Shown here piece after piece: positions 12,677-25,281 of a stretch of DNA of 64,000 nucleotides. The DNA comes from Heterocephalus glaber (Eukaryota; Chordata; Mammalia; Rodentia; Bathyergidae): contig NW_004624784.1 in assembly GCF_000247695.1 (NCBI RefSeq), forward strand, positions 13,175,209-13,239,208, read 5' to 3'. The notes under the pieces were generated by a model that was not told the DNA's origin, made no database searches, and saw only the letters and a list, made by a program, of their open reading frames with translations. Positions within the stretch are counted from its first letter, which is position 1. Each line of letters opens with the position of its first letter. Position numbers and translations under genes: made by a program.

Positions 12677-15600
12677 ACCCAGTTGGTAGAATTCAGTTAG
12701 CTGAGCTCCCAAATTGTCCTGCAGTTCTCTGGCCCATGAAACAATCCTGAATGTCTTCATCCAATTTCATGTAAGTGTCTTTTATACTGAAAAGACTCTG
12801 TGTATGTGTGTGGGTCCCCAGGGTCCCTTTTCCACTTGTTCAAGCCCTTCTCCCTCTGCAAGGCCTGGTCAGGCACCCTCAGTATCCCTTCCAGCTTGCT
12901 CTGGCCTCCATGCAGCCCATGGCTCTCATCCTTTTGTCTTGAGCAGCTGTTTACACACATCTGACTCCTCGCCTCTAGACACTAGGTCCCTAGCCCCTCA
13001 ATTTTACCCAAAGGCCCTGGTCTGGTGCCTTCTTGCACTAGGGAAACCTTCTATCAATGTTGATTCATTGGCCAGTCGAGCTGTCTCTCACAGGCAGCAG
13101 GCACCTGGTTACTGCCTCGGTCAGCATGCAGTCCAGAGGCATGGTCTTCCACAGGGCCAAAGCCTTGAGCTTAGAAGTTCTCATATGACCAGGGGGCAGG
13201 ACACTGGGGCCTATAGGAGTACTGACCCCCAAGGCTGAAGAAGTCTTGGCAAACACATGCCAGGCCCGCATCACCCTTGTCCTCATGATCATTGGCACAC
13301 ATTGCTTTGGGGATTACAGATGTTTCACATTTGCTTTCATTTCTGATCTTGGCCAAATAGGGGCAGAATTAGACAGACCTGTTTCACTCATTGTGCAAAT
13401 GAAGAAACTGACACTCAGAGGGACTGTGGCAGGTTTTCTATGGAGCTAATGCGCCTCGAGCACTGGGGCTCCTTCCGGTCCAGGTGTATGTTCACAGGGT
13501 CAGATGCTATTGAAAAACTTGGAGCACAGCATCGTTTAACTGCAGGCATCCTGGCTGCTCCTCTTTTCTGCTCTGACTTCCCAGGGTGTCTAGTGGATGC
13601 TGGGGGATCTGACTCAGGCTGGGTGCCAGTGGGGTACATTTATGCAACTCACAGACAGAGCACACACCCATTCCAGGGCAGAGAACACCTTTCAGGGATG
13701 CTCCTGCCATCCCGGGCCACCGTACTTGGCCTATGTGTCTGGAAGCTGCAGGGCCAGAAGCTGTACAACAGCATCTCTGGGCCCTGAGGTGCCTGGACCA
13801 GGGTGTATGTATAGGGAAAGAAAGAAGAGTTGAAATCAGGGAGTCAGAAACTTATCTGTATAAAATTGTGAGCAGAAGTAACATTTAAACAAAAAGCATT
13901 GTAGAGGTATTGGGCAGTGTACATATTGCTATTGTCTGGATTTTGGAATGTCTTTGGTACTTGTTAGTTTTTTCACAAATTGTAACATTGAAATTTTAAT
14001 AATTTTAAATTAATAATCATATCTGCACCTAATTTTGTATCCATAACTTTGTGTTACCACCACTACCACCATATGGCAAGTGTTCTAAGCTGCCAGCCCT
14101 ACAAAACCTGAGTCCATCCCAAGAACATTCCTGGGATGAAGTGCTGGCTGCGACCAGGTTTTCTGGGTCCTGGCTAGGGCTCCTCCCCTGCCTGCCCCAG
14201 AGGTTTTCAGCCCGTATATAAATCATGTATTTGTACAGCACTATGTACACAGGAGGTACTTAAAAGTGCCATGTGCCCTTGAAGAGATTTTTCTCCACAA
14301 TGAAAAGAAAGTCAAAGCCTTGATAGTGACCTTGACTGGGATGATAAAAGTCCCTTTCTTAGAAAAATTGGCCCATTACACCCTGGTCTTGACCTGTCAG
14401 TCGATCCACTCATGGGTCTCAGGATGGGATGGAGCCCTAATCCCCTCCACAGTCACTCTGTGAGACAAAATCCTGCCTGTCACTGGGATAGGCCGCCAGC
14501 ATGAGGACTGGGACATCCCTGCATGACCAACAGTGGCTAGAAAACACCAGGAAGCCACTGCAGTCACTCTGAGCAGGAGGTGTGTGCAGCCCAGAAATCC
14601 TCCAGCCAGAGGTCAAAGTCACAGAGCCATGGGTGCCAGTGGAGAATGGAATATTGTTTGACCCAGCAAAGGCCAACAAAGACATTTCCTGGAGAGCATG
14701 GGGTGTTCCAGCCCACCCAGGGTCCAGCTTCTGGAGCCCCATCACACCCCAAGGGCTCTCTATGACACCCAGACAGGTACTAGCTCTGTGTCCAATTAAA
14801 TGCTGCCAGGAACAAGGGCTCCCTTCCCACCGAGAAGCTGATCCTGTTTGTTACCTATGACCACATTCTGGGTCTGTTCTTTATCAAACCCACATCTGCC
14901 TCAGCACTCTGCAGTTCACATGATGTGCCCAGTCTCTGCCAGGTGACAGCCAGGTGAGAGCAGTTTGTACAGGGCACTCGGCCTTCCTTTTGCTTCACTG
15001 ACTGCCATCCCCTGCAGCTACCTTGTTTCTGACATAACCACTGTCCTGGCTCCCCTTTTTGCTTGTGCTCAACTTTAACAGCATCTCTCTTAGAAGTAGA
15101 AGATGAGCTCTGAGCAGCCTGAGTATAGAAATGACCCCCCCCCAGGTGAGGGTCTCGCCTGCTCTTAGCTTTGCCTGAGATGCTGTCATCTGGGGACACT
15201 GATGGGGGTCCCTTTACCTCAAGCTCCCACAGAACTGCTCTCTGCAGCCCTGTCATCCTGATATAGGTTAGGTGGGAGGGGAGATGATCAGATGCATAGT
15301 TTGCCAAATGTTGAGGAGACAGCGCTGCCTGAGCCAAGTGGCACCACTTAAACACACCAGGTGAGACTCAGAGCAATATCTGAGGTCCCAGCTCAGCCCC
15401 AGCAGGGTGGGGGTAGGGGGTGAGGCTCAGCCAGAGTACAGTATGAGGACAAGAGGACCATGTCTCAGCCGCAGTGCACCGAGTGCCTCATATCTATAGC
15501 ACACTTCCCCTGGTTTTGAACAAACCCAGCTGAAAATTTGAAAAGATTTAAAATGGCATTTCCTAAGTGTTTCGTAAGAAGGTGATAGGTGACAGGTAAA

Positions 15601-16594
15601 ACTAATATATGGTCTCATAGGGTTGGAAAATACTGGAATGACCAAAAGTAAATGGGTTTCTTTTGCTACAAAGAGCCTTAAGGATGCTGGTGGGTATCAT
15701 GAATCTCCAGGCAGTGGGCACAATGCAGTATGAGGTTTGGGGAATGATCCCTTTCCCAAACCTTCTAGTTGAAAAATCTCATCTTTCTGCTGTTCTGGCC
15801 CACCTTTGCCCCAAAGGAAGCACACTGTCTGGGTTCATTCATTCTTTTAGCAAGCTTGTTCTCAGCCCCTGCCCTCAGGGCTGGTCTTGCTTGAGGGAAG
15901 GGTGGTGTTTGTGAAGCAACCCAGGAAAAACCAGACTCACCATCAAATGTCAGAGAGGGAGGAGACGTGGAGGGAGCCTCCTTGAGCACTTTGTGGTAGG
16001 AGACTGAAGGACACGGCAGGTCACAGGCCTTCTAAGGGACAGCGGCTGAGTGAGGTGTACAGATCCTGGCTGCCAGGCCTGGGCTGGCTCTCTATGATGG
16101 CAGTTACAGTGCTGTTCTCAGTCTCTTGTCCACGTGCCGTGTCTGCCCGGCTCAACTCCGCATCCTCAGCAGCCAGGACGGTGCCAGGACCCAGTGGCTG
16201 TCAGTGAGTAAGTGGTGAATGAAACTATGATGGTGTGGTTGGGTTAGACGACTTAGCATCTCATCTAGAGTTAAGGTTCAGAGAGACTGCGAAGGGAGAT
16301 GGTTAGATTCAGAGAGAGAAGTGGTCCGTGGGCTGGAACGCTGGGGAGGCACGAGCAGGGAAAAGCACACAGCCAGCAGCCAGCAAAGGGCCTCCCTGGG
16401 GGGCGTTGGGAAAGCCTGCCTCTGCAGTGCAAGCCCACTCATCAGAGACAGCCTCGACCCGAGGCACCTTTCAAAACCTCTCCAGTCAGGACCCTGGGCC
16501 TGAACTGAAGTCAATTGTTTTTCTGGAGCAGCCAAAGTTGCTTCTCTTTTCAGCCAATTTACACCTTGGCCACAGACACCCAACAATAAAGATG

Positions 16595-16740
16595 ATTACA
16601 ACCTAGCATTTGCTGGGGCCCAGCACTGTACTAAGTACTTTAGATCATAATCTGAGTTTATCCTCAAAACAACCTTGTAAGGTGAGTATAATTATTGTTG
16701 CCACTTGACAGATGTCCAATTCACAAAGCTAGTGTAGTGG
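16595..16740 (+). repeat. MIR-like SINE remnant
   Basis: Shows the MIR order: a 'ccagcactgtactaagtact' type opening, then 'tcctcaaaacaaccttg', then a 'ttgacagatg' block. Diverged and truncated. Confidence 0.5.
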
Positions 16741-17299
16741 ACGGCAGCTGTCCAAGCTTTGAGCTGGACAGTCTAACTTCAGAGTCTTCACTCTTTTCAC
16801 GGTCAGTGATGGTAGTGGTAGTGTGTTCATCGCTTCCTCTTAAAATTTTTAACATGGAAAATTTCCAACGTATAAAAAGCAGGGAGAAGAGTGTAATGAA
16901 TCACTATGTACCCATTTCTCAACGGCAACAACTGTGGACTCAGAACCAATCTCTCCATCAAGACCCTCCCACCTCTGCCTCCCATCATCATGGATTGTTT
17001 TAAAAAGCAAATATCATGTATTACATAATTTCATCCATAGATCTCTTAGTGTGCTTCTCTAAAAGATAAAGCCAAATCCTCATTCTCAATTATAGCACTT
17101 TATGCCCTCCTGACTGACAAGTACTTTAAGCCAGGGGCACCCTGATCCACCTCCCCCACTATATTTTGGGCTACCAACAGCCTAGCCCACAGGCAGGGAT
17201 GCAGCTGGCTCATGGGCAGCCTGTCCCCAGTGCCCACCTCACAGCCTGGCCGGAGGTCCTCGCTGACCTCCTCCAAGTGTCTTTCTATGGCTGAAGCTG

Positions 17300-17583
17300 C
17301 TGCCATCAGTGCGTCTAGAGATGGGGAACAACTGGATGTGATAGTTTCTGCTATGAAGACGGGTCTTTTCCTCTCTTCTTGCTCTCTCACTCCTTGTTGG
17401 TCACCACGAGGCCAGCAGCTCTGCTCCACCACACCCTCACAGCCAGGAGGTTTTCCTCACCAAAAGCCCAAAGCAATGGAACCAAACACCCTTGGACTGA
17501 AACTGTGAACCAAAATAAATCTTTCCTCCCTTAAGTTGATTTACCTGAGGGTTTTTTCCCCCATAACAATGGAAAGCTAACAC
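17300..17583 (+). mobile_element. solo MaLR-type LTR remnant (ORR1/MT-like)
   Basis: The 3' part is diagnostic of MaLR LTRs: 'tgaaccaaaataaatctttcctcc' pattern (polyadenylation region), then a terminus reading 'aatggaaagctaacaca' at about 17567-17583. The left boundary is uncertain. No internal retroviral sequence follows, so it is a solo LTR. Confidence 0.6.
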
Positions 17584-19296
17584 AGGGAGTCTCCTCTGCC
17601 TGGGAGGGAATGACTCCCCACTTTTGCTCAATCTAAAACCAAGTACAGACAAGATGAAGCCAAGGCACCTGGTGTGATTCACTGTGCCTCTCAAAAGCTG
17701 GGAGGATCCTGTCTCACTTTCTGCATCTGTAGAGATGGGACTATATCACCTATCTTTCAATGTGATTTGAAGGTCCAAGGGGCAAGTTTTCTCTAAGAAG
17801 CTGTCTATAAAAGAACGCAGTACCTACCATGGCCAGCAGGTGTCGCCGTAAGACAAAGTATCATAAACAGCACAAGGTAGGGACTACTCCAATGAGATTC
17901 TTTCAATATCAGATCCAGTTAGACTTGGAGGAATTGGAAGAAAGTTCAGCTTGTAGGATTTGTCCTTAGAAAAGTCGGTGTCTGGCTTTTTAACTGAGAG
18001 TTAAAAAGTAAAGTTTTGCAGCTTTCAAAGTATGCTCACCTGAAGACATCATAGCAAGATAGGCATCAATAACCCTGTTTTTTAGATGAAGAAATTGAGG
18101 CCTCAAAAAGCAGGTGACTTGCTAAAGTTGTGCATATACTAAAGGGCAGAGCAGGGACTCCAACTTAGACCTTCCAGTTCTGTATTCTGGGCACTGTACT
18201 GAGACACATGTGCCCTTTGGGAAAGCAGAAAAGATACAAGTGTTCCCAAAGGTCTCTGCAAGTGATGGGCCTCAGATTCTGCTCTTTAGTGGAGAGGTCA
18301 ACTAGATCAAAGGCTCCCAAACTCAGCTACACAACTCCCCCCCACACACACACACATACGCACCAGCAACAGTGTATGTGGGCAGATGGAGAGAACCCCC
18401 AGGCTGCAGAATCAGAGGCCCAGATTTTACATCCCCGTAAGCAGCCTTGCGCAGCCTTGGACTGGCACTGGCACCACAGGACCCTCTGGGGAATTCTATT
18501 CTGTACTTCATTAGAGAATTTGCACTTCACCTTTCAAAACACCTAACACAGTGCCTGGCACATATCAGTATTCAAATATTCAACAAAAATTTGCTCAGTG
18601 AATGCCTGAAAACCATGCAATTACCTGGCCCAGAGGAAACCTGTGTTAACCTTGCTCTGGCCCTCAACACAATCCTATTCTATGTTCCATAGTACTTGAC
18701 AGCTTTTGTGTCTGGTTTACACAAGAATCTCACTCAGCCCCTTCGTGATGGGGATTATGATCCCCATCCTGCAGATGAGAAGACTCAGGGTCTGAGGTTC
18801 GGAGACATGATGCAGCATGCCCAGCTTGCTGGGACAGAGCTGCACTTCTCAAGGCCTATTCCCCACCTTGTCCGCTGCACTATTCCGCTTTGCACTGTTT
18901 TCACTGTGAGGTCTGAAGGAAAGGAAGCGTTTTATCTGGGGGGCTGTGAGCTTCCAGAGCTGAGGGTCCTTGGCTCAGATTTGGAGTGGTGAGCTCAGTA
19001 GTTTGTCTGGAAGTTGGGATGGGGGGGGCGGGGAGGAGTCTTGCCTCATTTGCTAAAGTGGCTCCCTGCCAAGCTCCAGGGTGAGGTAGACAGGTCCCTC
19101 TGTGGTGGCCCAAAATATTCTTGTCACAGGTACCTCCCTGGAAAGAGCTGACTGGAGGGACCAGAGCACCCCTCCCCAACTCTGCCCAGCCCACGGGGTG
19201 GTTCCACTCTCTGGAGAGGACCCTCAGCCACCTTGGCCCCTGCCGGATGTCTGAGCTGTCCTCCACCCAGCCTCTGCTTAGGGAAGCTGGGTGTGT

Positions 19297-19311
19297 GCTG
19301 CCCCCTAGTGC
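19297..19311 (-). promoter_or_regulatory. CTCF-like motif
   Basis: Read on the minus strand, GCACTAGGGGGCAGC agrees with 14 of 15 positions of the consensus CCASYAGRKGGCRSY. It lies between the DSCAML1 promoter and FXYD2, where an insulator or loop anchor would be plausible. Occupancy cannot be judged from sequence. Confidence 0.5.
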
Positions 19312-21584
19312 CTCAGGGTGAGATGGCAGCACCATAGAAGGTGGCAACTGTGGTTCACAACCACATGGGCTCTGCCTTCACCTCAAGTCATCCTTATAGG
19401 AGAGGTTAGAACCTGAGATGGTCTCTGCCCCAGCCTGTGCCCACGTGGCCTCAAGATCTACTGGAAGGGACACATGGTGTCATTCTTTGCGGAGGGGGTT
19501 GAGATCCCTGGAAGGTCTCCGTGAGGCAGAGTGGGGCCAGAGCATGACTTGGGGGGCCCCAGGCTGGGCCACCCTCTGGCCAGGCCCTTCCTGGGTTGCT
19601 CAGCCCTCCCCAGTCCCAACATAACTAAAACGCATTCCCACGCACACCCAGGATGTGTCATCAAGGAACTTGTGTCCCAGATCCTCCTGGTTCCCGCACA
19701 GTGGGCCCAGTCTGCCCTCTCCCAGCCTCAAAGGAAATGGGGAGCCCCCAGCCATGGCAGCAGAGGGTGCAGGGTGGGGCCCTCCCGAGGGTGGGGCCCT
19801 CCCGATGGCCAGGCAAAGTCTGCCAGGCAAAGTCTATGTCATGGCTCAAATGGAGCTGAGGAGTGTGGGGCTGGGACCTGAGTCTGTCCCCAGGCCCTGG
19901 CCATCTGAGGGTGGACGCAGGGGCCTCTGCCTCTGACCATCGGGTCCTGAGAAGACTGTGCTTGGATGGAACTTCCCTAAACACTGAAGTGCTGAGCAAA
20001 AGGGCCTGGGATGACTGGCAGGACCCAGGAAAGCGAGCAGCACAAGTCACATTGCTACAAAGAGTCCAAAAGACCGAGAGCTGGTGTTGAGATTGTTTCT
20101 CCACTCGTGGAAACTGAGGCTCAGAGGAGCTTGGTCATCATCACATAGTTCATAATTGACTAAGCCAGAGTTCAAATTCAAGTCTACCCATTCCCCAAGT
20201 CTGTGATCCTGACACAAAATGATGGCTGTCACTGGGACAGGTCTCAACGGTTCCCCCACATCGTCAGCAGACACACTGGCAACTCTACCCCAGATGCCAA
20301 AACCCAACAACTCTCCTCTCCCAGTACAGCTTATTCACTCATTCCTCTAGCCAGCCCATCATGTGTAGATTCAAAAAACATTCATTGAGCACATACTATG
20401 TGCCCAGAATGGGCCTGGGCTCTAGGGAGTGGTGGATGAACCATCAGACACCATTCCTGCCCTCATGTAGTTCAGGGTAGAGGGGAGATCAGATCCAAGG
20501 AATCTTGGGCCCCCCACAAGTCCCCAGGGAGCTGGGGAATGGGATCAGGAAGTGTCTTTGAGCAGTGTCCCAGCCCTGCCTTCCCTCTCCTGGCCCTCAG
20601 GGGTTGTTTAAGGGCTCAGGCCAACCCTGAATGATTTTATTAACTTCGTAAACAGCACCTGGTCACAGACAGGAGACCTGAAAGACCGTTTACTTCTAAG
20701 CAGAGGACACTGGGTTCTGGAGGGGCTGCGTCTGGCACGCACTCGGTTACTGATTGATGGACCTTCCAGAAAACAAAGACCAGGAGAGAATTTACAGCGG
20801 CCTGGCTCTGGGCCCCGCCGGCCTCGTCTGTGCTCTGCCTGGTGGGTCTGTTCCCAGCCTTCTTCACTTGCCAGGCCCTCTGCTTTCCCTAGGAGGAGGA
20901 AGCAAGTATGTGCTTGTGGGTGTGTGGACCCAGCTTTTCTGAGACCAGTTATCCCGAGGCCAGGAGGGAGCAAAGGCCTTGGTTACAGTGCTCCCTCTCA
21001 CCTCTTCCTCCTGCAAAGTCACTGCCTCTTGACATTTAAGCTGAAACTTGGAATTTTTGTCTCACATTTTTTTTTCCCACAGCCAAGTCCGGAGACAGAC
21101 AAGGACCTTCCCAAGGTCACACAGCAGGCCTGGGACAAAGCTCTGGTAGAGCTGGTTTTCACTTCCCCTGGGGTGGTCCCTGTTGAGCCACAGTAGATGT
21201 TCTGGGGCTACAAACTTCTGCCCTGGCCCAGAACTTCCCCTTTTTCTACCTCCCTCCCGCTGTGGTCACCTGGGGACTCCCTCTGGGTGACACCACAGAA
21301 GCCCTTGGGGAGGCTACACTGAGGATTTCTTGAAAAGGAACTAAGTTTGGACATCTAGAGAGAAACAGCACCCAAGAGCAACTGGGGGCCTCCTGGGGTT
21401 GGGGTGGGGCTGTGGGTATCACTCAGAGTCAGGCAAGGCAGGGAAATAAATCAGGGTCCCCAGGCTGGGATGCTCCTCTGCAGCCTGAGCCCCCAGAAGG
21501 GGCACCAAGTCTGAGCCACAGTTTCTTTCCTCGGCTGGGGCACTGGGCACCTCCGTGGCTCTCCATGCTCAGCCTGGTCTCAGT

Positions 21585-21599
21585 GCTGCCCCCTAACGG
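21585..21599 (-). promoter_or_regulatory. second, weaker CTCF-like motif
   Basis: The minus-strand reading CCGTTAGGGGGCAGC matches about 13 of 15 consensus positions, in the same orientation as the motif at 19297-19311. Weaker because the CCASY part is degraded. Confidence 0.3.
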
Positions 21600-24500
21600 C
21601 CCTGACATCACTGCTGTGGTCCTCAAAATGAGTTCAGGCCTGATCCATCTTTCTGTCATGACCACCAGTGAAGTGGACGTGGCACGTGAAGGGTAGGCCT
21701 GCAGTCAGGAGCAAGTCAACCCCACACCACCAGAGGCCACAGCTGAACTGTCGTCAGGGCTCAGCGACCTGGGGCTATGTGTGGATCAGCAGGGAGGGCA
21801 TCAGTCTCCTCAGAAGCAGCCCCATTCCCCAGAGTGAGGAGGAGGGGAACTGAGGGAATGACTCAATGCCTCCCTCCGGCCAGGGACTCCCCATGTGTCC
21901 AGGGAGCGCACTCCTTTTGCTAGTGTTAGGGCCAGCAGAGCTAACCAAAGGGAGTTCTTTGGGGCACCCCTTCCTTGCTCAACTGGGGAAAGCTCAGGAT
22001 TGCTGGAGTAGGGATCCTGAGGGCCAAAGCTTTCAGAAAAATTAGAGGCCCATGCCAGGGGCACCTCGCTCTGCACAGGAGATCAGCCCCAATCCCAAAC
22101 TATGGCTCCTCTGATGGGAAACCAAGTGTAAGCAGGACAAGGCCCTGCTCCTGCCCATCCAGCCAGGACCCATCCCCAGGGGCACACAGACTGCAGAGGC
22201 CGGGTGAGACTGGCAATGGGGACTTGAGCATGGGACAGAGCAGCAGTTTCACAGCTCACCTCCTGCCCACCTTGGGCCTCGTGCCCAGCTCTGCTGTCCA
22301 AGGACGCTGTGAGGAACAACCAGGACTGGCAGGTCGCCACAGTCCAAGGCCAGCATCTTTGGGCCCTTGTTGCCCTGAAAATCACTATAGGGGAGCCAGG
22401 TGGCGCTGTGGAGCTGTCTGCCCTTCCCAGACTACGGGGCATGGAGTTTCCCTGGTCCTCCTGCCCTCCCTGCCTGTGCTCCTTTCGCCCCCACCTGACC
22501 CTGCCCACTGACCAAGTGCCTTTCAGCTCTGGCTCCACAGCAAAGTCACCCGGAAGGTTGAAGACCACGGTGCCCCATGGATTGCATCTGAATCTACAGC
22601 CGGGGCTGAAGAGGGTCATTCAGGCAGCTCACTTCTTCCCTTCCCACCACTCAACCGCCCTGGCTCCACATTTCTGCCCCTCCCAGGGTCCTGCTCATGA
22701 TGTTGACCCAATCTATGGGCTTCAAGGCTTCACAGTTGCCCCAGACTTTAGGTGGAAATATGGAGATCATATATGGTTTCTGCCTCTGGAAGGCGTAGGG
22801 CTCAAGACCCCACAGCCAGGAATTATCTCAGAGCAGGGCAAGTGTTGTGGGGGGGGGGCAGACAAGCAGAATGAGGACAGCTCTGGGATCTTCCAGGAAA
22901 ACGGGTATGGGCCAGACCATTTCCCAGCCCTCTCCTCCCTGGCAAAGTCCTTTGGAAAGGCTGCGTTGAAAACACGCGATTGAAGGGGATTTGAAGTGGG
23001 CTCCAGGCTCTCTCTGGTGGTGATAAAGGGAATTGCGCCCTCAAACAGGGCCTGGGTGGAGTTGATTCGCTGTAAAATTCATCCAATCACTTCTCAGACT
23101 TAGTTGTTTTTCTGGATTTAGTACAGGTTTGAATTGTGGAAAATTCCAAAGTAAAATTTCAGAGATTCCCAGCCCATGTGACCTTCCTGGGAAGGGAGGA
23201 GAAATATTCTCCAGCATCCTCCCCAGGGCACTGGTCACAGACTCAGAATGTCCTCTAGAGTGGTGGTTCTTGGCCCTGGCTGCCCTGCAGGGGCCCCTGG
23301 GGGCTGATTCTGCTTCAGCTTTCATGGGCCACCCCAAGGTTCAGGTCCCACAGGCTGGAAGGAGATCCTGGGCATCTGGAGATTAAAGGGGAAGGAGGGA
23401 GACCTTGTGGCAGGGTGGGAGAGAGGATGTGACTCACACCGCACCAGGATTCCTCCTCAGTGGGACAGGCTCAAAGGGCCTGGTCATAGAACATTCATTC
23501 TAGAAATATGACTCCTGCCCTCGACTCTTACTGCTTCCTCTTCCAGGAAGCTTCAGAAGTCCCGCTTCCCCAACCCCTCCAGGTGGTGCTGCTCCATTCC
23601 TGCCCAGGACTCCCAAGTGCTTGCCTCTCTCTGTATAGTGACACCAAATTCTATTTAAGGTGCACCTGCCATGTTGTATTCGTTGTCAGTGAGCCTTGAT
23701 GCTGAGCTGAACGGCCAGGCTGTTCCCCTCTCGGTCCTGGTCTCCCCAGGCTTCTCTCTTCCCTCAGTGCTTCCACATGCACAAGTGGACAGAGGGGCGC
23801 CCCCACCCCAACTGTGGTGTCAGTGTGGGAGAAAGAGCCCTGTCGTCCTGGGCAAGTCACTGCCCCTCTTGGGGCCTCAGTTTCCCCTTCTGTAAGTGAA
23901 AGTGATCTATTTTCCTCTCTAAGAACTGACTCTGCTCAAGCCCTCTGCAATTTCACAAGGGTTGGTGATCCTCATGGCCCTGGGGGCAGCAGACAGGACA
24001 AAGAGCTTAATTCCCAGGTGAACTGGTTCACTAACCCACACTGTGTGTTTTGAACTCCAGCAACTCTTTCCCCTCCCTCAGATAGTGGTAGCACCAGTAG
24101 GAAACCAGACCATGGTGGTGCCATGGCCCCACCGCCCTCCGGTCTCCCTGGGGCCCTCTGTGGGAAGGGAAGCTGGGCTCCATCCCCAGCACAGAATCTC
24201 CTAGAGGGGGCGTCCGAGAGGGAGGCTGGGCACAGGCCATGGGACTTGGGCACTGACATCCTCCCCGGCTGAGGTTACCCTGGGGGTCCCTGCCGGAGGA
24301 CTGGGGCTGCAGCAATGGCTCAGTGTCCAGGATGGACAAATCCAGCACCCAATAGATGGGTGGGAATGGGTCCAGCTGGGGCCCCTGGCCACAAGAATAG
24401 TGAAAGGGTGGTCTGAATTTAACACACAGGTTGGTGGGTTTGGGGGAAAATCCAGAAAGCATTGCTGATGTTCAACACCAGGGGCCACCCACCCTGGCCC

Positions 24501-24851
24501 TGCAGTGCACCTGTAGGGACAGCCAAGCATATGGATGTGGTCATGGGTGGACACAACTTGGGCAGCTATGCGGGAGCTCCCAGCTTCCCAGGGCAAGACC
24601 AGAGCCTGGGTTAGAGGCCACAGCAGGACTGATGGGCCTGACTTTGAAACTGCAGACTTCTGAACTTTGCCAGGCATTCGAAAGCCAGCCTGAGGCTCGG
24701 TCCCCCAGGCTCTCTCTAATCTGGGCTCAGTGAGGAGAAGCCTGCAGGTGACAACACTGAGTTTGTGGTTATAGGCAGACAGGTGCGCGGCAGTGATCTG
24801 GGAAACAAGTGAGACCGGGCTGCATCTGTACTCAGAGGGGGCTGCAGACAC

Positions 24852-24902
24852 GGGAGGAGGGAGGGAGGGAGGGAGGGAGGAGGAGGAGGAGGAGGAGGGA
24901 GG
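24852..24902. repeat. GGGA/AGG purine tract
   Basis: Tandem GGGA units followed by AGG units on the plus strand. Able to form a G-quadruplex on the plus strand and CU-rich RNA from the minus strand, just downstream of (or inside) the FXYD2 3' end. Confidence 0.9.
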
Positions 24903-25065
24903 CAGGGTCTCGGAGGGAGCAGAGACAGCATGAGGCAGCGTCCATGGGGTCACTCAGAGCCTGGCGCTTCCTTCAGCACAAGCAGTGGTAGTGATGGGGT
25001 CAAAGGCAGAAGACGGGCCTCCTTGGCTTCCCGAGCAGCCCGGGCACCGGGGGGCACAGCCAACT
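24903..25065 (-). other. FXYD2: putative FXYD2 3'-UTR exon (3' limit uncertain)
   Basis: The coding exon with the stop is followed after six bases by a donor-like TGG|gtacgt (25251/25250). The nearest good acceptor is ctttccag at 25068-25066, so an exon beginning at 25065 is proposed. The parallel with FXYD6, whose stop-bearing exon is also spliced to a UTR-only exon, supports this. No AATAAA or ATTAAA was found on the minus strand below 25257, so the polyadenylation site and the lower boundary are unknown; 24903 is a placeholder. Confidence 0.35.
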
Positions 25066-25256
25066 CTGGAAAGGCAGAGGCAGGACGTAGCCAGGGAGCG
25101 GCAGGGCTCCCTGTCTGGCTTACAACTTCTGGGGCGCTCTGCAGTCTCCCCACATCTGCACTGATGGAGACCTCTCACCTGGCTGATCACAGGCAACCCT
25201 AAAATTCTTTCTTCCCACCTGTTGCCCCCCAGGCACACCCCCAAACGTACCCAGGG

Positions 25257-25281
25257 TTACAGCTCATCTTCACCGACTTGC
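25257..25281 (-). CDS. FXYD2: FXYD2 last coding exon (C-terminus and stop)
   Basis: Acceptor cttccatcccag ends at 25282; the exon completes the split Arg codon (CG|G) and reads QVGEDEL then TAA at 25259-25257. The EDEL ending equals that of rodent gamma subunits (human ends EDEP). Six further bases precede a donor-like gtacgt. Confidence 0.93.

Larger units (their letters stand above)
8061..17299. other. intergenic DNA between DSCAML1 and FXYD2, left half
   Basis: No gene is recognised. The block contains an L1 fragment (8990-9450), MIR-like remnants at about 9550-9660, 9800-9960, 11890-11990 and 16595-16740, and a short (TGAA) run at 12655-12676. Between these the sequence is unique-looking without convincing coding character; open frames are short and unsupported by splice sites. 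Confidence 0.6.
17584..24850. other. intergenic DNA between DSCAML1 and FXYD2, right half
   Basis: No gene is recognised. MIR-like remnants are visible near 18060-18200, 18740-18850, 20095-20215 and 23850-23890 (the last inverted). Two CTCF-like motifs and a small unassigned open frame with a TATA-like box (17829-17969) are described separately. Longer open frames, for example one at 22309-22983, have no recognisable domain and no splice logic. Confidence 0.6.

Noticed and set aside
22390..22410. CTCF-like AGGTGGCGCTG string
   Set aside because: The upstream half of the motif is missing, so the match is too weak to list.
22309..22983. 224-codon plus-strand frame
   Set aside because: No domain or splice context; shadowed by equally long frames on the other strand.
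24201..24953. 250-codon open frame, minus strand, downstream of FXYD2
   Set aside because: Ser/Pro-rich run comes from the GGGA/AGG repeat; no domain, no splice logic, overlaps the putative FXYD2 3'-UTR.
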